Source: Zhengitettix transpicula
Taxonomy: Eukaryota > Arthropoda > Insecta > Orthoptera > Tetrigidae
DNA length: 64,000 nt
Assembly: GCA_037074705.1 (NCBI GenBank)
Contig: CM073592.1
Span: 28,182,629 to 28,246,628, forward strand
Reading direction: 5' to 3'
Shown one piece after another: positions 35,986 to 47,003 of the stretch (positions are counted from its first letter, which is position 1; the number at the start of each line of letters is the position of its first letter). The notes under the pieces are model-generated. The model searched no databases, was not told the DNA's origin, and saw nothing but the letters and a program-made list of their open reading frames with translations. The translations under genes and the position numbers were made by a program.

Positions 35986-36325
35986 TGCTGATTCCCATTG
36001 GAATAGTCAGCCAGCTGCCTCCTAAACTAGGTCGAGGCACGGAGAAGGGAATGCTGCGTCCCCACAGCAAACTCCTCTCCCGCTATCGGAAGGGCGTGGG
36101 ACAAGTACCCAATGCCCGATGCAGGTTTTTATAAGGTTTTCCCTGCATTTCTTTAGGCGAATGCCGGGTAGGATCCTTAAACTATAGCCCGGGGGCCCTA
36201 GTTACCCTTGGCTACCTTCCTCTACCCTTCCGCATCCCCCCTTTCAAATCCCTTCCTATGCTATTAAAGGGGAGTTGCCCAATGTGGATTACCCTCATGT
36301 AGCCTGTTGCCCTAAGAAAAAAAAT
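35986..36325 (+). mobile_element. Family S copy, 5'-truncated, opposite orientation
   Basis: Begins at GATTCCCATTGGAATAGTC and runs to GTAGCCTGTTGCCCTAAG followed by A8. Its 5' breakpoint is at the same internal, nearly palindromic sequence where the inverted fragment at 35520-35695 stops. Confidence 0.8.
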
Positions 36326-36843
36326 TACGAAAAACTCTTAACTAAAATAATTAATAATCAAAATATTTTGTTTGGCAAGTCAGTAATGTACACTTGTCAG
36401 TTAATGCAAGTCTAGCAAATATTTTTTTACTATATTTCTTCACTATGTCCTCACTATTTTCTACGTCCAATTCTATAAAATTATTGTCATTATCGTATCT
36501 GTATTTTAAAATATTAATCACCCATATTTTCGCCAAAATCCCTGTAATTATTCCTCATATATTTATAAACTACCTCTTCCTTTAACCCCTTTGTCTTTAT
36601 CCTCAACTCACTTTCTATCTCTCCATCTTGTTAAAACTATTACAATGGCTTCTATCTCATCTTACTAAAACAGTGCGACATAGTAACTCATTCTGGCTGT
36701 TTCCGTTGTATACATGCTTTTCGATTACACTGATCCAGAATCAACCCGACTGGTAAGCAATAAATCGTTTTACTTATTCCTCCTCTGGGTGACTTCCTTC
36801 ATCCTTGACATCTTGCGAAGGTCTCAACGTCCTTTTATAAAAT

Positions 36844-37698
36844 ACTAGCTGGGTGCCCGGCGTTTTCCGGGATGTCGTATATCTATAACCCCCAATTTGA
36901 CTCCAATCTCGATTGTTTTTGCGTTATTTTTATATAAATTAATTAAATTTCATAATTAAACACAATGACAAATATAACTTCGGATTCGACTCGAAACTCG
37001 AATGTTTGCGTAATTTCATGTAGTGCCACTCTACCTCTAACCCTTAAAGGTGCACCACTCCCATGCCTAAAATAAGTTGAAATTATAAACAGATAACATG
37101 AATACTATTGATACCGAATGATATTGATTCGACGCAAAAATCGGCCGGTTAGCATGCTTGAAATTTTCTCTTCTCGCCCGCCCCCTCTCATCACCACCAA
37201 TTCCCACCGACGGCTGTTTTAGCATGTTTAAGTATTTCCACCACAGTCCACCCCCGCTTCTGGGGGTGGTAGACGCGTCTCATCCCGACAGTGTTTGTTT
37301 CCTGGTCACAAAAAACACGTCTACGAAATTTGGTGAAATTTTCTCCATCGGTGTAGATTTGTATTCTACACCCCAAACCCTACGGGTGCTCTTTCCCCAG
37401 GGTGTAGAGCAGGAAAATTATATTCAGATAACATCGGTAGAAACACTATCAATATCTTTGATGTCTAAAAATATTTATCCGACTGAAATATCGACTGGTT
37501 TAGCATGTTTAAATATTTCCAAACCCCCCCCCCCCGCTTCTGGGGGTGGTAAACGCCTCACACCCCGACAGTGTTTGTTTCGTTGTCGTAAATAACACGT
37601 GTACGAAATTTCGTGAAATTTTCTCCACCGGTGTAGATTTGTATAAGAAACATACAAATATATATACATACGTACATATACTCATTTTTATTTATAAG
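36844..37698 (+). mobile_element. Family A repeat, variant A2
   Basis: Starts ACTAGCTGGGTGCCCGGCG then TTTTCCGGGATGTCGTATA. It includes two related CTTCTGGGGGTGGTA segments and ends ACTCATTTTTATTTATAAG. Longer and more diverged than the type copies. Confidence 0.7.
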
Positions 37699-38290
37699 AC
37701 TAGCTGGGTTCCCGGCGTTTCCCGGGATGTCGTATATCAATAACCCCTAATATGACTCCAATCTCGGTTTCTTTTGCGTTATTTTTATGTGATGCACTTC
37801 GCCCCCTATCCCTGCATGTTCTCACCTCCCATGCTCAAAGGGGTTGAACTCATTGACCCCGACAAAGTTTATTTCTGTAATAATATCGTCCGTTTAAATA
37901 TTTTACAAAATTTCCACCCACGTCCCCACTGTACTTTGAGTTCAACAAAAAGTAGACCCCAAACCCTAAGGGTGCCCTTTTCCCAGGATGTAGAGGATGA
38001 AAATTATATTCAGATAACATCGGTAGAAACACTATCAATATCTTAGACCCCTCAAAATTATTATCCGACTAAAATATCGACTGTTTTAGCACGTTTAAAT
38101 ATTTCCACCCCCGGTCCACCCCTGCTTTTGAGGGTGGTAGACGCGTCTAACCCCGATAGTGTTTGTTTCCTGGTCGTAAATAACACGTGTAAGAAATTTG
38201 GTGAAATTTGCTCCACCGGTGTAGATTTGTATAAGGAACATACAAATATATATACATACATACATACAAACACTCATTTTTATTTATAAG
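37699..38290 (+). mobile_element. Family A repeat, variant A2, head-to-tail with the previous copy
   Basis: Begins ACTAGCTGGGTTCCCGGCG directly at the end of the preceding copy and ends TTTTTATTTATAAG. Confidence 0.7.
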
Positions 38291-39043
38291 ATTCAGGCCA
38301 ACTCTCCTGAAAAGTGAAAATTTAAATTTTTGTCACTTTATTTCTCCCAGATGCACCTGTCGTTTCCTTCAGCCGCTAATGCGTCCAAATAATGCAATGT
38401 CCCGCTGTACCCTAAAATCCAAAATGTCGCTATTAACCCTTTAAGATGAAGTGTTTAATTTTAGATATAAATTTCTAGGAAAATAATTTGGTTAAAAATT
38501 TCAATTAAGTTTTGAAGATCATAGGTGACTTGATAGCGAAAGGTATTTTGTGGCCTAAACAGTGTTCATATATCACTGACAGAATAATGAAGTTGTTGGA
38601 CGCGTAAACTGTCAGCACAACTATGCTGCGGCCTCGACACCAAGAATCCTAGGCGTCCATAATGGAGAACTTCCTTCTACCGGACGCTAAAGCTGCGCCG
38701 CCAATTACGGTCACTCCGGAATTTCCGCTGACCAGAGTTCTTCCGTAGTCATTTCCGGCCAGCGCGCCTTGGCCCGCTTCTGTTGTCGATAGTTTGAAGC
38801 TTCCCCTTCGGACAGATCCCGACACGAGACTAATTCATCCAGTTTCTCAGGTGGAACAGATGACTCTAGTCAAATAATAGTTTCGTGGTTATAATCCATA
38901 ACATTTCTAATATTATTAAGATATTATTTGATATTTACAAGTCAATTTTTTTCGTAAATCTTAAACCCCCGGGCTCCATTCACTCATTCTAGCTCAATAT
39001 AAAGTAAAGTAACGCCACTGTTGCCGAATCAACATCAATATAT
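38291..39043. other. Unassigned DNA in Shaw intron 1
   Basis: No recognisable gene; moderate GC at 38600-38860. Confidence 0.4.
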
Positions 39044-39967
39044 TGTAATGCCAATTAATTATGTCATTGATTGTTTGTATTAGAAATTAAATTGTTAGCG
39101 GTATTTTGAGCGACAATAGCGCTGAGCTCTGTTGCTTTGAGCAAATGCCGAAATGGAAATGCGCGCTGCAAACTCGAGAGGCACTAGGTACTAGGTAGTT
39201 GGTGCCGAAAGATGTGGACGGATGAAGTTTTGAGTCAGCAGCCAGAAAGGACAGCAAGTGGTCGTGTCAGAAACATAGTCGAGACGATCTAAAGTATTTA
39301 AAAGTAGAGTTAGTTTCGGTCAGCAGCAAGGAGCGGAGTAGCAGAGTCTACATTTTGGGACCAGCCACGAGAGAATAAACATTTAAAATCAAATCTTCAC
39401 TGAGCTACGTTGCAGTTTAAATCCATTATCAGTAAAAGACTAATAAATTAGCAACTCGTGAGATTCCTGAAAGGCAAGCTGACCAAGGAGAGGTTCATCC
39501 AAGGCTCCGGAAATTTGTCTGCGTTCTATTCGCCGGTGAGCGTGTACACGTGGGAACTAGAAGCTGTGTAAATAACGATTTGCATTTATCGTGTTGACTA
39601 GGGGAAACAAAGAATGCTGGTACCAGACGAACAGTATGTAAGTAACAAAACCAATACTATGATAATATTGTAAACGCTAATTAAATGATAGAGTCAGATT
39701 TCGTTCGTTCGTTCGCTTTCTTCTAGTTTTCTTTCATTGATCGACTTATTGTTTTAATTTTAAGCAAGTAACATTTTGAATTGTTAATTAATCAAAATTT
39801 TCCTTTATCGTGTCCTAATCATCAAACCCAGTAAAGACCCTTAAAATTATAATTGTAATTATTTTGATTCTTGAAGCCACAATTTGATCACAAATTATAT
39901 TTTATTTGTAAATTCTTGTTAATCATTTTTTTAAAATTCAAATTAAGCCTACTTGTTGATTATTACA
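39044..39967 (+). mobile_element. ATAT-flanked TG...CA element (solo-LTR-like), copy in + orientation
   Basis: Starts TGTAATGCCAATTAATTA and ends GATTATTACA, flanked on both sides by ATAT (39040-39043 and 39968-39971). Related in reverse orientation to the copies at 8790 and 47245, for example CATCAAACCCAGTAAAGACC. It is 924 bp with no coding region. A GC-richer interior (39110-39560) could hold an LTR promoter, but this is not shown. Confidence 0.6.
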
Positions 39968-39984
39968 ATATATATATATATTGT

Positions 39985-40130
39985 AATAAGGAACGTAGGT
40001 TTTCCCGGTGTAGTTGCTGGATGTAGTTCTCTCGGGATTACAACCGGGTAGCGTAGTTTTGTAAACACAACGTTTCGATGGCTTGCACCGCCATCTTCTT
40101 CAGGTGAAGAATAATCAAATAAATAAATCG
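39985..40130. repeat. Family C hairpin repeat, single-sided copy
   Basis: Shares AAGGAACG-AGGTTTTCCCGG, CTCGGG and ACCGGGTAGCG with the copy at 44095. It carries a minus-strand module CTGAAGA (40097-40103) - perfect 6-bp stem (GATGGC/GCCATC) - GAAAC (40072-40076). Confidence 0.7.
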
Positions 40131-40942
40131 TTTAATTTATTTTTAATTAAATGAATTTACCTCACGTGTAGCGTCAAATTAATTTAATAAAACAAATTCT
40201 TATCTCAGTTGAAATTTTACAGGTTGCTATTGTTGTGTCACGGCTTAATTTTCTGGGCCGCCTCCAATGAAGATTGTTACAAAATGACAATTAAAATCAT
40301 ACAATGCAAAATATTCTTGACTTAAATAATTATTGATATACGAAATCTGACGATAATTATGTTTACACATTAGGTTTACAATTAATAAAATTCCTTTTTT
40401 TGTTTACTTTACCCTTAGCTGTTCATCTGGGCACGAACTCACTTAATTTTTTAAACACATCACAGAAAGGCCGCCATGTTTCACTGAATTTAAAGATGTT
40501 CTAGTTTTCAAACACAAATCACTTTCTGCTCTTAACTTTAATAACGTTTTTTTTTTTAAAAAAAACCTTTGATAATTACATGAATATGGCAATAGACGAA
40601 ATACTTCAGATTGCCGACTTGTAATTCCAAAACCCTGGGGACTTTGAATATTATATGTCTCTGCTGCCTCCTCACATTTGCTCAATCATGGTCCCAGGAA
40701 CTCTGAATACGGACTCCTCAAACACACCTTCCGCCTTCCTGGTCCAAGAAACTCTGAATTCTCAAGTTCTGTACGTCTCAGTGCTGCCTGAGGCAACAAT
40801 GCAACTCTAGCAAGCAAGCATTGTAGACTCCGTATTCTTGCAGACAACCTTACGCTATAATAAAATGGCCTCATATTTACCCTGCCGATAATGAAAATCA
40901 TAAATTTTTGTTTTTTTAACTAATTACATATTCGTAATTACC
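40131..40942. other. Unassigned DNA in Shaw intron 1
   Basis: Between the C module and the (TA)n tract. Two short related stretches containing AACTCTGAAT (40688-40697 and 40749-40758). No recognisable gene. Confidence 0.4.

Positions 40943-40993
<51 letters not shown>
40943..40993. repeat. (TA)n microsatellite
   Basis: About 50 bp of alternating TA. Confidence 0.92.
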
Positions 40994-40995
<2 letters not shown>

Positions 40996-42229
40996 CAACT
41001 AGGGAGATGCTAATCAAGGAAGCTAGTGGTGGTGCTTGAGTGCGGGCAGGTCCACTCCCCTACATTCCAAGACAACAGTCTTTGTAATTCTTGAAGTAAT
41101 CAGAACTCTGTGAATCAAATGACTAAACGTCAATTTGGAGTGAAATAGAAAGAGACTGGTAAATACTTTGCTATAAGACGATTTTATTCCGTAAGAAGCT
41201 CGTTTGTTCTCAATAACCCTTAAGGTTAAATGTAATAAATACGTCCACATATGTACGCATACCAACTTCAGTAATATATGGAAAAAAATACTTCAAAGGG
41301 AAATTTAAAAGTAGAGGGGAAAAAGTTTCCAGGAAATGTGATACTCTGATAAGTTGGATGATGTCAGCGCGTGGGCGCTGAACTAGATTTTCCATTGAGA
41401 GAACGTATTTTTAGCTGATAAAACCGGGGATATTTTCCCGGAAGTCTGTGTTCGTCGAAGACCAATCACTCACATTAGCCTAATTAAACTTTACATCTCT
41501 GGGGGACAGGAAGAGAACATTAGAAAATAGTCGTTGTAGTACTTGACGTAGTGTTTTCAATATTTTACTTAAACAGAAAAGCTTCAGTTCTGAATCGTTA
41601 TTCTCTTTGTGACACATTTTTGGGCATCTTAATGAGACCTTCCCTTGAAAACAATAATACAAGGAAATATGTTTTTACCCAAAAGTGTAGGAACTTAGTA
41701 TAATTTTTAAACTATTTGTTGTACCAAACCATTCAACTACAGCAGTTTGCTTTATATTTTGAAATAAACAACAACTTTACTCACAAATCTGATTTATTTT
41801 TCAGTTAGTCCTACACTTATATTTTATTTGATATAAAAGTAATGTACATTAAATTATCCTACTTCCGTCACAATACTTATATAAATGATATAAATTCGCA
41901 GCTGGCTTTTTCTGATTCGTGTCATGTGTCAGTCCTCCTCGAATCTTCCTCTTTTTCTTATTTTAAGTTTTACCAACATTGTTTTGTCGCTGGTTTTGAA
42001 CTTTCGTTGTTTCCTACCGTGATCTTCATGCTCACTGACGCAGCAGTTCTTAGGAATTTTCATAGAATCGAGGTGAGTGAATTATAAATTAACTACAAGG
42101 TCAAAGATAGTCCCATACAATCTTCCATGTTTATTATAAATAAACTAAAACCGCGTGCAAAAAAAATGGTCATGCCCCGTTGTATAAAAACATGGTCTTT
42201 CTTTGGTAACGGTCTCAATCGACAAGAAT

Positions 42230-42715
42230 TTTTTTTTAGGGCAACAGGCTACATGAGGGTGATCCACATTGGGCAACTCCCCTTTAATAGCATAGGAAGG
42301 GATTTGAAAGGGGGGATGCGGAAGGGTAGAGGAAGGTAGCCAAGGGTTAACTAGGGTCCCCGGGCTATGGTTTAAGGATCCTACCCGGCATTCGCCTATA
42401 GAAATGCAGGGAAAACCCTAGAAAAACCTGCATCAGGTTGACCGGGCATTGGGTACTTGTCCCTCGCCCTTTCGATAGCGGGAGAGGGGTTTTCTGTGGG
42501 GACGCAGCATTCCCTTCTCCGTGCATTGACCAGTTTAGGAGGCAGCTGGCCAACTATTCCCAATGGGAATAGCGGTCAACTCTTACCGTATGCCTCAAGG
42601 TCTGTGACCCCGGAACATACACCTCTCAAAACAGGCCGAGGTGCCTCGGCTTGTGGGAACCTTAGTTCAAAAAAAACCCAGAGAGATGTGAAGGCATTCT
42701 CAAAGGTATCCTGTG
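42230..42715 (-). mobile_element. Family S retroelement
   Basis: Poly(A) seen as T at 42229-42238. The body matches the other copies to GAGATGTGAAGGCATTCTCA, where it is 5'-truncated. I saw no target duplication. Confidence 0.8.
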
Positions 42716-44094
42716 ACCCTACTGTAGTTATTGATGAATTTCAGGGTATATGAATTAAGTAAAAGAATATTCTTGACTTTAATTATGGTGAAAATATTGC
42801 TTCGTAAATTTTAATACGATGCTTTTGATGGTCCAGAGTAGATTGAACCTGCGGGCAGCTCCTTTCCTCCGTATTACATCGTTAGTTGGAGGGACTTGAA
42901 GAGTCGGTTAAAATAAAGATTTGTCTGTGACCCCTTTTCACTGGGCTAAGAAATTTGAATATTGGAACAATTAACCTGCAAGACTCTTTGGAGCAAGTCC
43001 TATAAACGGAAGGACAATTTAGACTCAATCTGATCTCTCTCTAGTGAAGATAGGGTAGTGTAATGTTAGAATGTTTGTAAATTCAATCAGATTCAAATTC
43101 CATAAACAATAAACTAAAGGAAAGTATTTAATATTCATATATATATATATATAATTGAAGTATTGTAATTACGTTCAGTTTATTTATTTAAAGCAATGGT
43201 ATTTATTAATTGTAACTTCGTGTATCTGCCAATTTATTGATTAAATACATACATATGAATACTTTTGTTTTAATTGAGTTCCTCTTTTGTCAATGAGCAA
43301 ATTTGTGTTACCGTTTAAGCCAAATACTGTACAGGGTAGTTGACAACACTTTAATTTATTAGGCTAGTATACTTGTACAGTAGTTCGTAATGGCAAAGAA
43401 CAGCATCAGAAAGACGAAGCCAATGTAATTAATCAGTGAATTAATACAAACGTGTATTTTAAGGGATTTTATTTGATAAAATATATTTTTACAAAAGCAT
43501 AATTAACCTGTCTGTGATAATTAGCGTCATTGTGTGGAAACATCCCCGACACATTTTCATCTCCGGAGGTTATATGTAAACAACAAGCTTACATTTGTAA
43601 TTGTAAATAATGCAAATATTTGAGCATCCCGCGCCACGGGGACAACAGTTAATAATTCAGCGTTGCTCCAGCTCCACTTAGCGGCCATTTAAAACAATAA
43701 TATTATCTTTTATCCGCGACCGTACTTGGCCTCAACGTTATACGCGATCGACGATTCTAGCATGACGTAGACCCCCTCATGGTGGACGTTTCATATTCAT
43801 TATTACTAAGTAGACTCGCAGCTTTCAGAACATAAAAACGTATTTTTTCCTGTCATTTCGATTTTGCTGCATTTAGAAACTGTCACCTGAATTTTACTCG
43901 ATGGTAATTAGAGAATAAGAAGCGGCGATCTAGAAAAAAAAAGAATTTTTTTGAATGTTACTATTAAGATTACTCATCGATCTGCGAAGCTGAAACGCAA
44001 TTATTTGTGATAGAATTGAAAATTTATTACCGCAACTAAAGGCATGTTCTCAACTAAGGAATAAAGAAACATACAGGTAACATGAAGTATGATA

Positions 44095-44275
44095 AGGAAC
44101 GAAGGTTTTCCCGGTGCAACTGCTGGATAAAGTTTTCTCGGGGTTCCTACCGGGTAGCGACGTTTAATTGCCACAACGTTTCGATGACTTGCATTCCCTC
44201 CATCTTCAGGTGAAGTTGTGGCAATTAAACGACGCTACCCGGTTGGAATCCCGAGAAAACTTTATCCATGAAATA
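44095..44275. repeat. Family C hairpin repeat, two-armed copy
   Basis: Inverted arms of about 60 bp (from GGATAAAGTTTTCTCGGG to TTGCCACAA, and the reverse complement up to CTTTATCC) enclose a single minus-strand module, CTGAAGATGG ... CATCGAAACG. It could fold into one long hairpin. Confidence 0.8.
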
Positions 44276-44775
44276 TGATGTTTCTGACTCAGGCAGCTCA
44301 TAATTATCAAAAAAAAATATCAGAAATAAACTGCCCGAAATTATTGAAAATAAAAAAATTCTGTATTAGATGAAGACTAATTAATATAATTACACACTTT
44401 GGTGTCAAAACCAAAACACCTACACCGTCAACATCTAATCTGTGACGTGTGTCCTTCATACAACTCTTACGATTTTAAATCACATGGCGGAAGTAACGCG
44501 TTTATTTTATCACTTGATTTTAGCAGTAATAAGAAACTTTTACAAAGTCTCGAATTTATTTATAAATTCAGATAGAAAGATTTTGACTTACGCCATATTC
44601 ACGTCTTATTTACGTATGTAGTATTCATCATATTCATCCTGAACCTATTTCATGTAATTTCATTAAATTCTTCATATCACTATTTATTTGTAGTGTTAAA
44701 AATATAGAGTATTTATTTATTTGTAAGTAATAGCAATTTGACTTGTCCTATTTCCTTAGCACAGGACTAATGGAA

Positions 44776-46530
44776 TTTTTTTTATTTTTATTTATTAAAG
44801 TTAACTTTTAGTCCGGAGACTTTACAGTTGTGATAATAATAATGACAACAGTATTTACAATTGTAAAAATGAACTAATAACAAGGTATTTACAATTTATA
44901 AATATTTCACATGTAAACTTGTGGTCTTGGATGTGACCCTTGTCATTCCAAGTTAGAGACGAGAGAAGCAGATTAACTTGTTAACCGCATATTAACATAT
45001 AACCGGCATGATGTCAGCGATCAATCTGGTCATTGGGGAAACTACATGTTTGAAGCGTTAAGGATGTTATGGGGGCAGATGGGAAGAGCGGATATTATAG
45101 GGAGTATGGGGTAGTGCCAGTTGGTAGGAGGGCTAGAGTTAGGTAATTCCAGAGTGATTTAGGGGGAGGATGATGTCAATTGGGAGTTTACGTTTTAGTC
45201 TGCGATTTTGTGAAGGAGGGGGTGGGTTACTGTAGAATAGCTCAATGGTGGGATTTGGATGGTTGATAGAGCTATTTATTAAGGACTTGGTAGATTTATG
45301 AATTATGGCAAGGATTAGGGGAATTTCAAAGTCTTTGTGGATAACTGAGTTGCGAAGGTACCAAGGGGAATTTGATATTAAACGGAGAATTTTGTTTTGT
45401 TTGGTTTGTATTTTGTTGGAGTGGGAATAGGCAGTGCATCCCCATATGGCACATGAGTACGACCATATGGGGCGGATTACGGACAGATAGAGGAATCTTT
45501 TGGTGCTAAGGGATTTTCTGTTTATAAGAGGGAAGAGTTGTTTTATTTTGTTGCTGATTCTGGAGGTAATGTGGGCTATGTGAGGTTTCCATGATAATTT
45601 GGAATCAAGACCTAACGCCTAGGTATGGTGTAGTTTGTTGGATAGGTATTTTGGTGCCATTGAGAAAGGAGGAGTGGTTGAGGGAATGTTTGGTTTTAAG
45701 GGTGAAGGGAATGATTGTGGATTTGGTAGGGTTTATTTTGGTTCTCCATTTTTTAGCCCAGCTTTCAATATCGTTGAGGGCGATTTGTAGTTTTTTGGAG
45801 CCCGAGTCTAGAGAGAATGTTTGAAGGAGTATGGCAAGGTCGTCTGCAAAAAGTACTGTTTTAGAAGATAGGTTTTGAGGTATGTCGTGAAAATAGAGGT
45901 TGAAGAGGAAAGGCCCAAGAGGATGCTGCCTTGGGGAGGGCCGGAGGAAATAGGGTAGGAATTTGAAATGGTATTGTTAAATTTGACAGAGAAGGAGCGG
46001 TTAGTAAGATAATTAGTAAGGATTCTGAAGAGGGAATCATTAAGTGGGTCTTTGATTTTGGAAAGTAGAGATTGGTGGTGTACTTTACCAAAAGCTTTTT
46101 CTGCATCTAGAAAGGCACCAATGCACGAGTTATTGGTGTCGAAGGAATTGTTGATGTAGGATGTCACTGAGTAGAGTTGGTGGGCGCAAGAGTGTTTGGG
46201 CCTAAAGCCGTATTCAGCAGAAGGAATGAGGTGGGTTAATTCTTTCCTGAGGAGGGGAAGAAGTAGTTTTTCGAACAGTTTGGATAGAGAGGGGAGGAGA
46301 CTGAAAGGTCTATAACTATTGGGACAGGATTTGGGTTTGTTTGGCTTTGGGATCATTATTATATGTGCGTGCTTCCAGACTATTGGGTAATTTGTTGTAC
46401 GGATGATTGCATTGAAAATGATTGTTATTAAGGTTGAAGCTTTTTTAGGGAGGTTTTTCAGGTGGAGGGGAGTGATAAGGAGACTGTCTTTAGGATTTTT
46501 ATTACTCCTAAATAAGCAGTCCAATACTAC
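44776..46530 (-). mobile_element. 5'-truncated LINE (Jockey-like) with reverse transcriptase fragment
   Basis: A non-LTR retrotransposon on the minus strand, truncated at its 5' end near 46530 and ending in an A-rich tail (T-rich on the + strand) at about 44776-44805. Downstream of the catalytic domain, minus-strand translation continues with ESWAKKW, then Y-L-G-V near 45630 and, after a frameshift, LDSKLSWKPHI, the order seen after the RT domain in Jockey-group elements. It sits in Shaw intron 1, opposite to the gene. I could not define a target-site duplication. Confidence 0.85.
45808..46524 (-). pseudogene. Reverse transcriptase fragment, frameshifted
   Basis: An open stretch of about 238 codons with RT motifs in order: IPKPNKPKSCPNSYRPFSLL, GFRPKHSCAHQL, motif A FLDAEKAF, and motif B SSGPPQGS. 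Motif A continues AFGKVHH where relatives usually have FDKV. Just after motif B the frame shifts, and the catalytic motif C (VLFADDLAILL) is read in a neighbouring frame at about 45835-45870. The enzyme would have copied LINE RNA into DNA at the target site; this copy cannot make a working protein. Confidence 0.88.
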
Positions 46531-46808
46531 TCAATTTTTGTCTGTAATTACCGATTTATTTATAGAAATAGAATAAAATAATTTTTACAAGCCTTTTAAT
46601 AACATAGATCCAGACCATGGCGATTACACATAATCAGAACCTTAATCACGTACGTCAAACCTGTAAGTCGTTCTGGATTTAACTCTGTGTTTGGAATATT
46701 ATTAATTTGTTTCTCACAAACCTAGGATCAGGTTGATAACATTCACGTCAAAGTACCTGTCACTCAGAAAGACCTAAAATCCAACACTTGAATGGTTTTT
46801 ATTTGCAG

Positions 46809-47003
46809 CATCGGGACACGCAAGAGACGTTGGCTGTCCTGGACCGACTGGATCTGGACACGGAGAAGCCCAGCGATGAGGAGGTTGCCCGCAAGTTCGG
46901 CTTCGAGGACGACTACTTCAACGGCACCATGTCTTGGTGGCAGCACATCAAGCCCAAGATGTGGTCCCTTTTCGACGAACCTTACTCGTCCAACGCGGCC
47001 AAG
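46809..47003 (+). CDS. Shaw: Shaw K+ channel, coding exon 2 (T1-S1 linker)
   Basis: Encodes residues 110-174, from [15 protein letters not shown] to EPYSSNAAK, the acidic linker between the T1 domain and the first membrane segment. It contains the [17 protein letters not shown] stretch found just before S1 in Shaw channels. The acceptor is TTTGCAG|CAT and the donor AAG|GTCTGT, both phase 0, so the 65 codons join exactly to exons 1 and 3. The donor is weaker than consensus (GTCTGT rather than GTAAGT). The exon sits 19.5 kb downstream of exon 1. An alternative frame of similar length overlaps it and is a shadow. Confidence 0.94.

Larger units (their letters stand above)
27263..46808 (+). other. 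Shaw intron 1
   Basis: About 19.5 kb between GTAAAC at 27263 and TTTGCAG at 46808. It holds a mariner remnant, at least five family S copies, three family B fold-backs, four family A copies in two head-to-tail pairs, one LTR-like element, two family C copies and an antisense LINE fragment, all listed separately. The unique parts (for example 28100-28925, 33700-35120, 36330-36840, 41000-42220, 42720-44090) are AT-rich, and I saw no additional exon in them. Confidence 0.85.

Noticed and set aside
37158..37595. 145-codon frame as a coding gene
   Set aside because: It lies wholly within the family A2 repeat and reads through its duplicated segments.
40943..40993. (TA)n tract as a replication origin or functional element
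   Set aside because: Plain microsatellite; similar tracts mark the targets of the ATAT-flanked elements.
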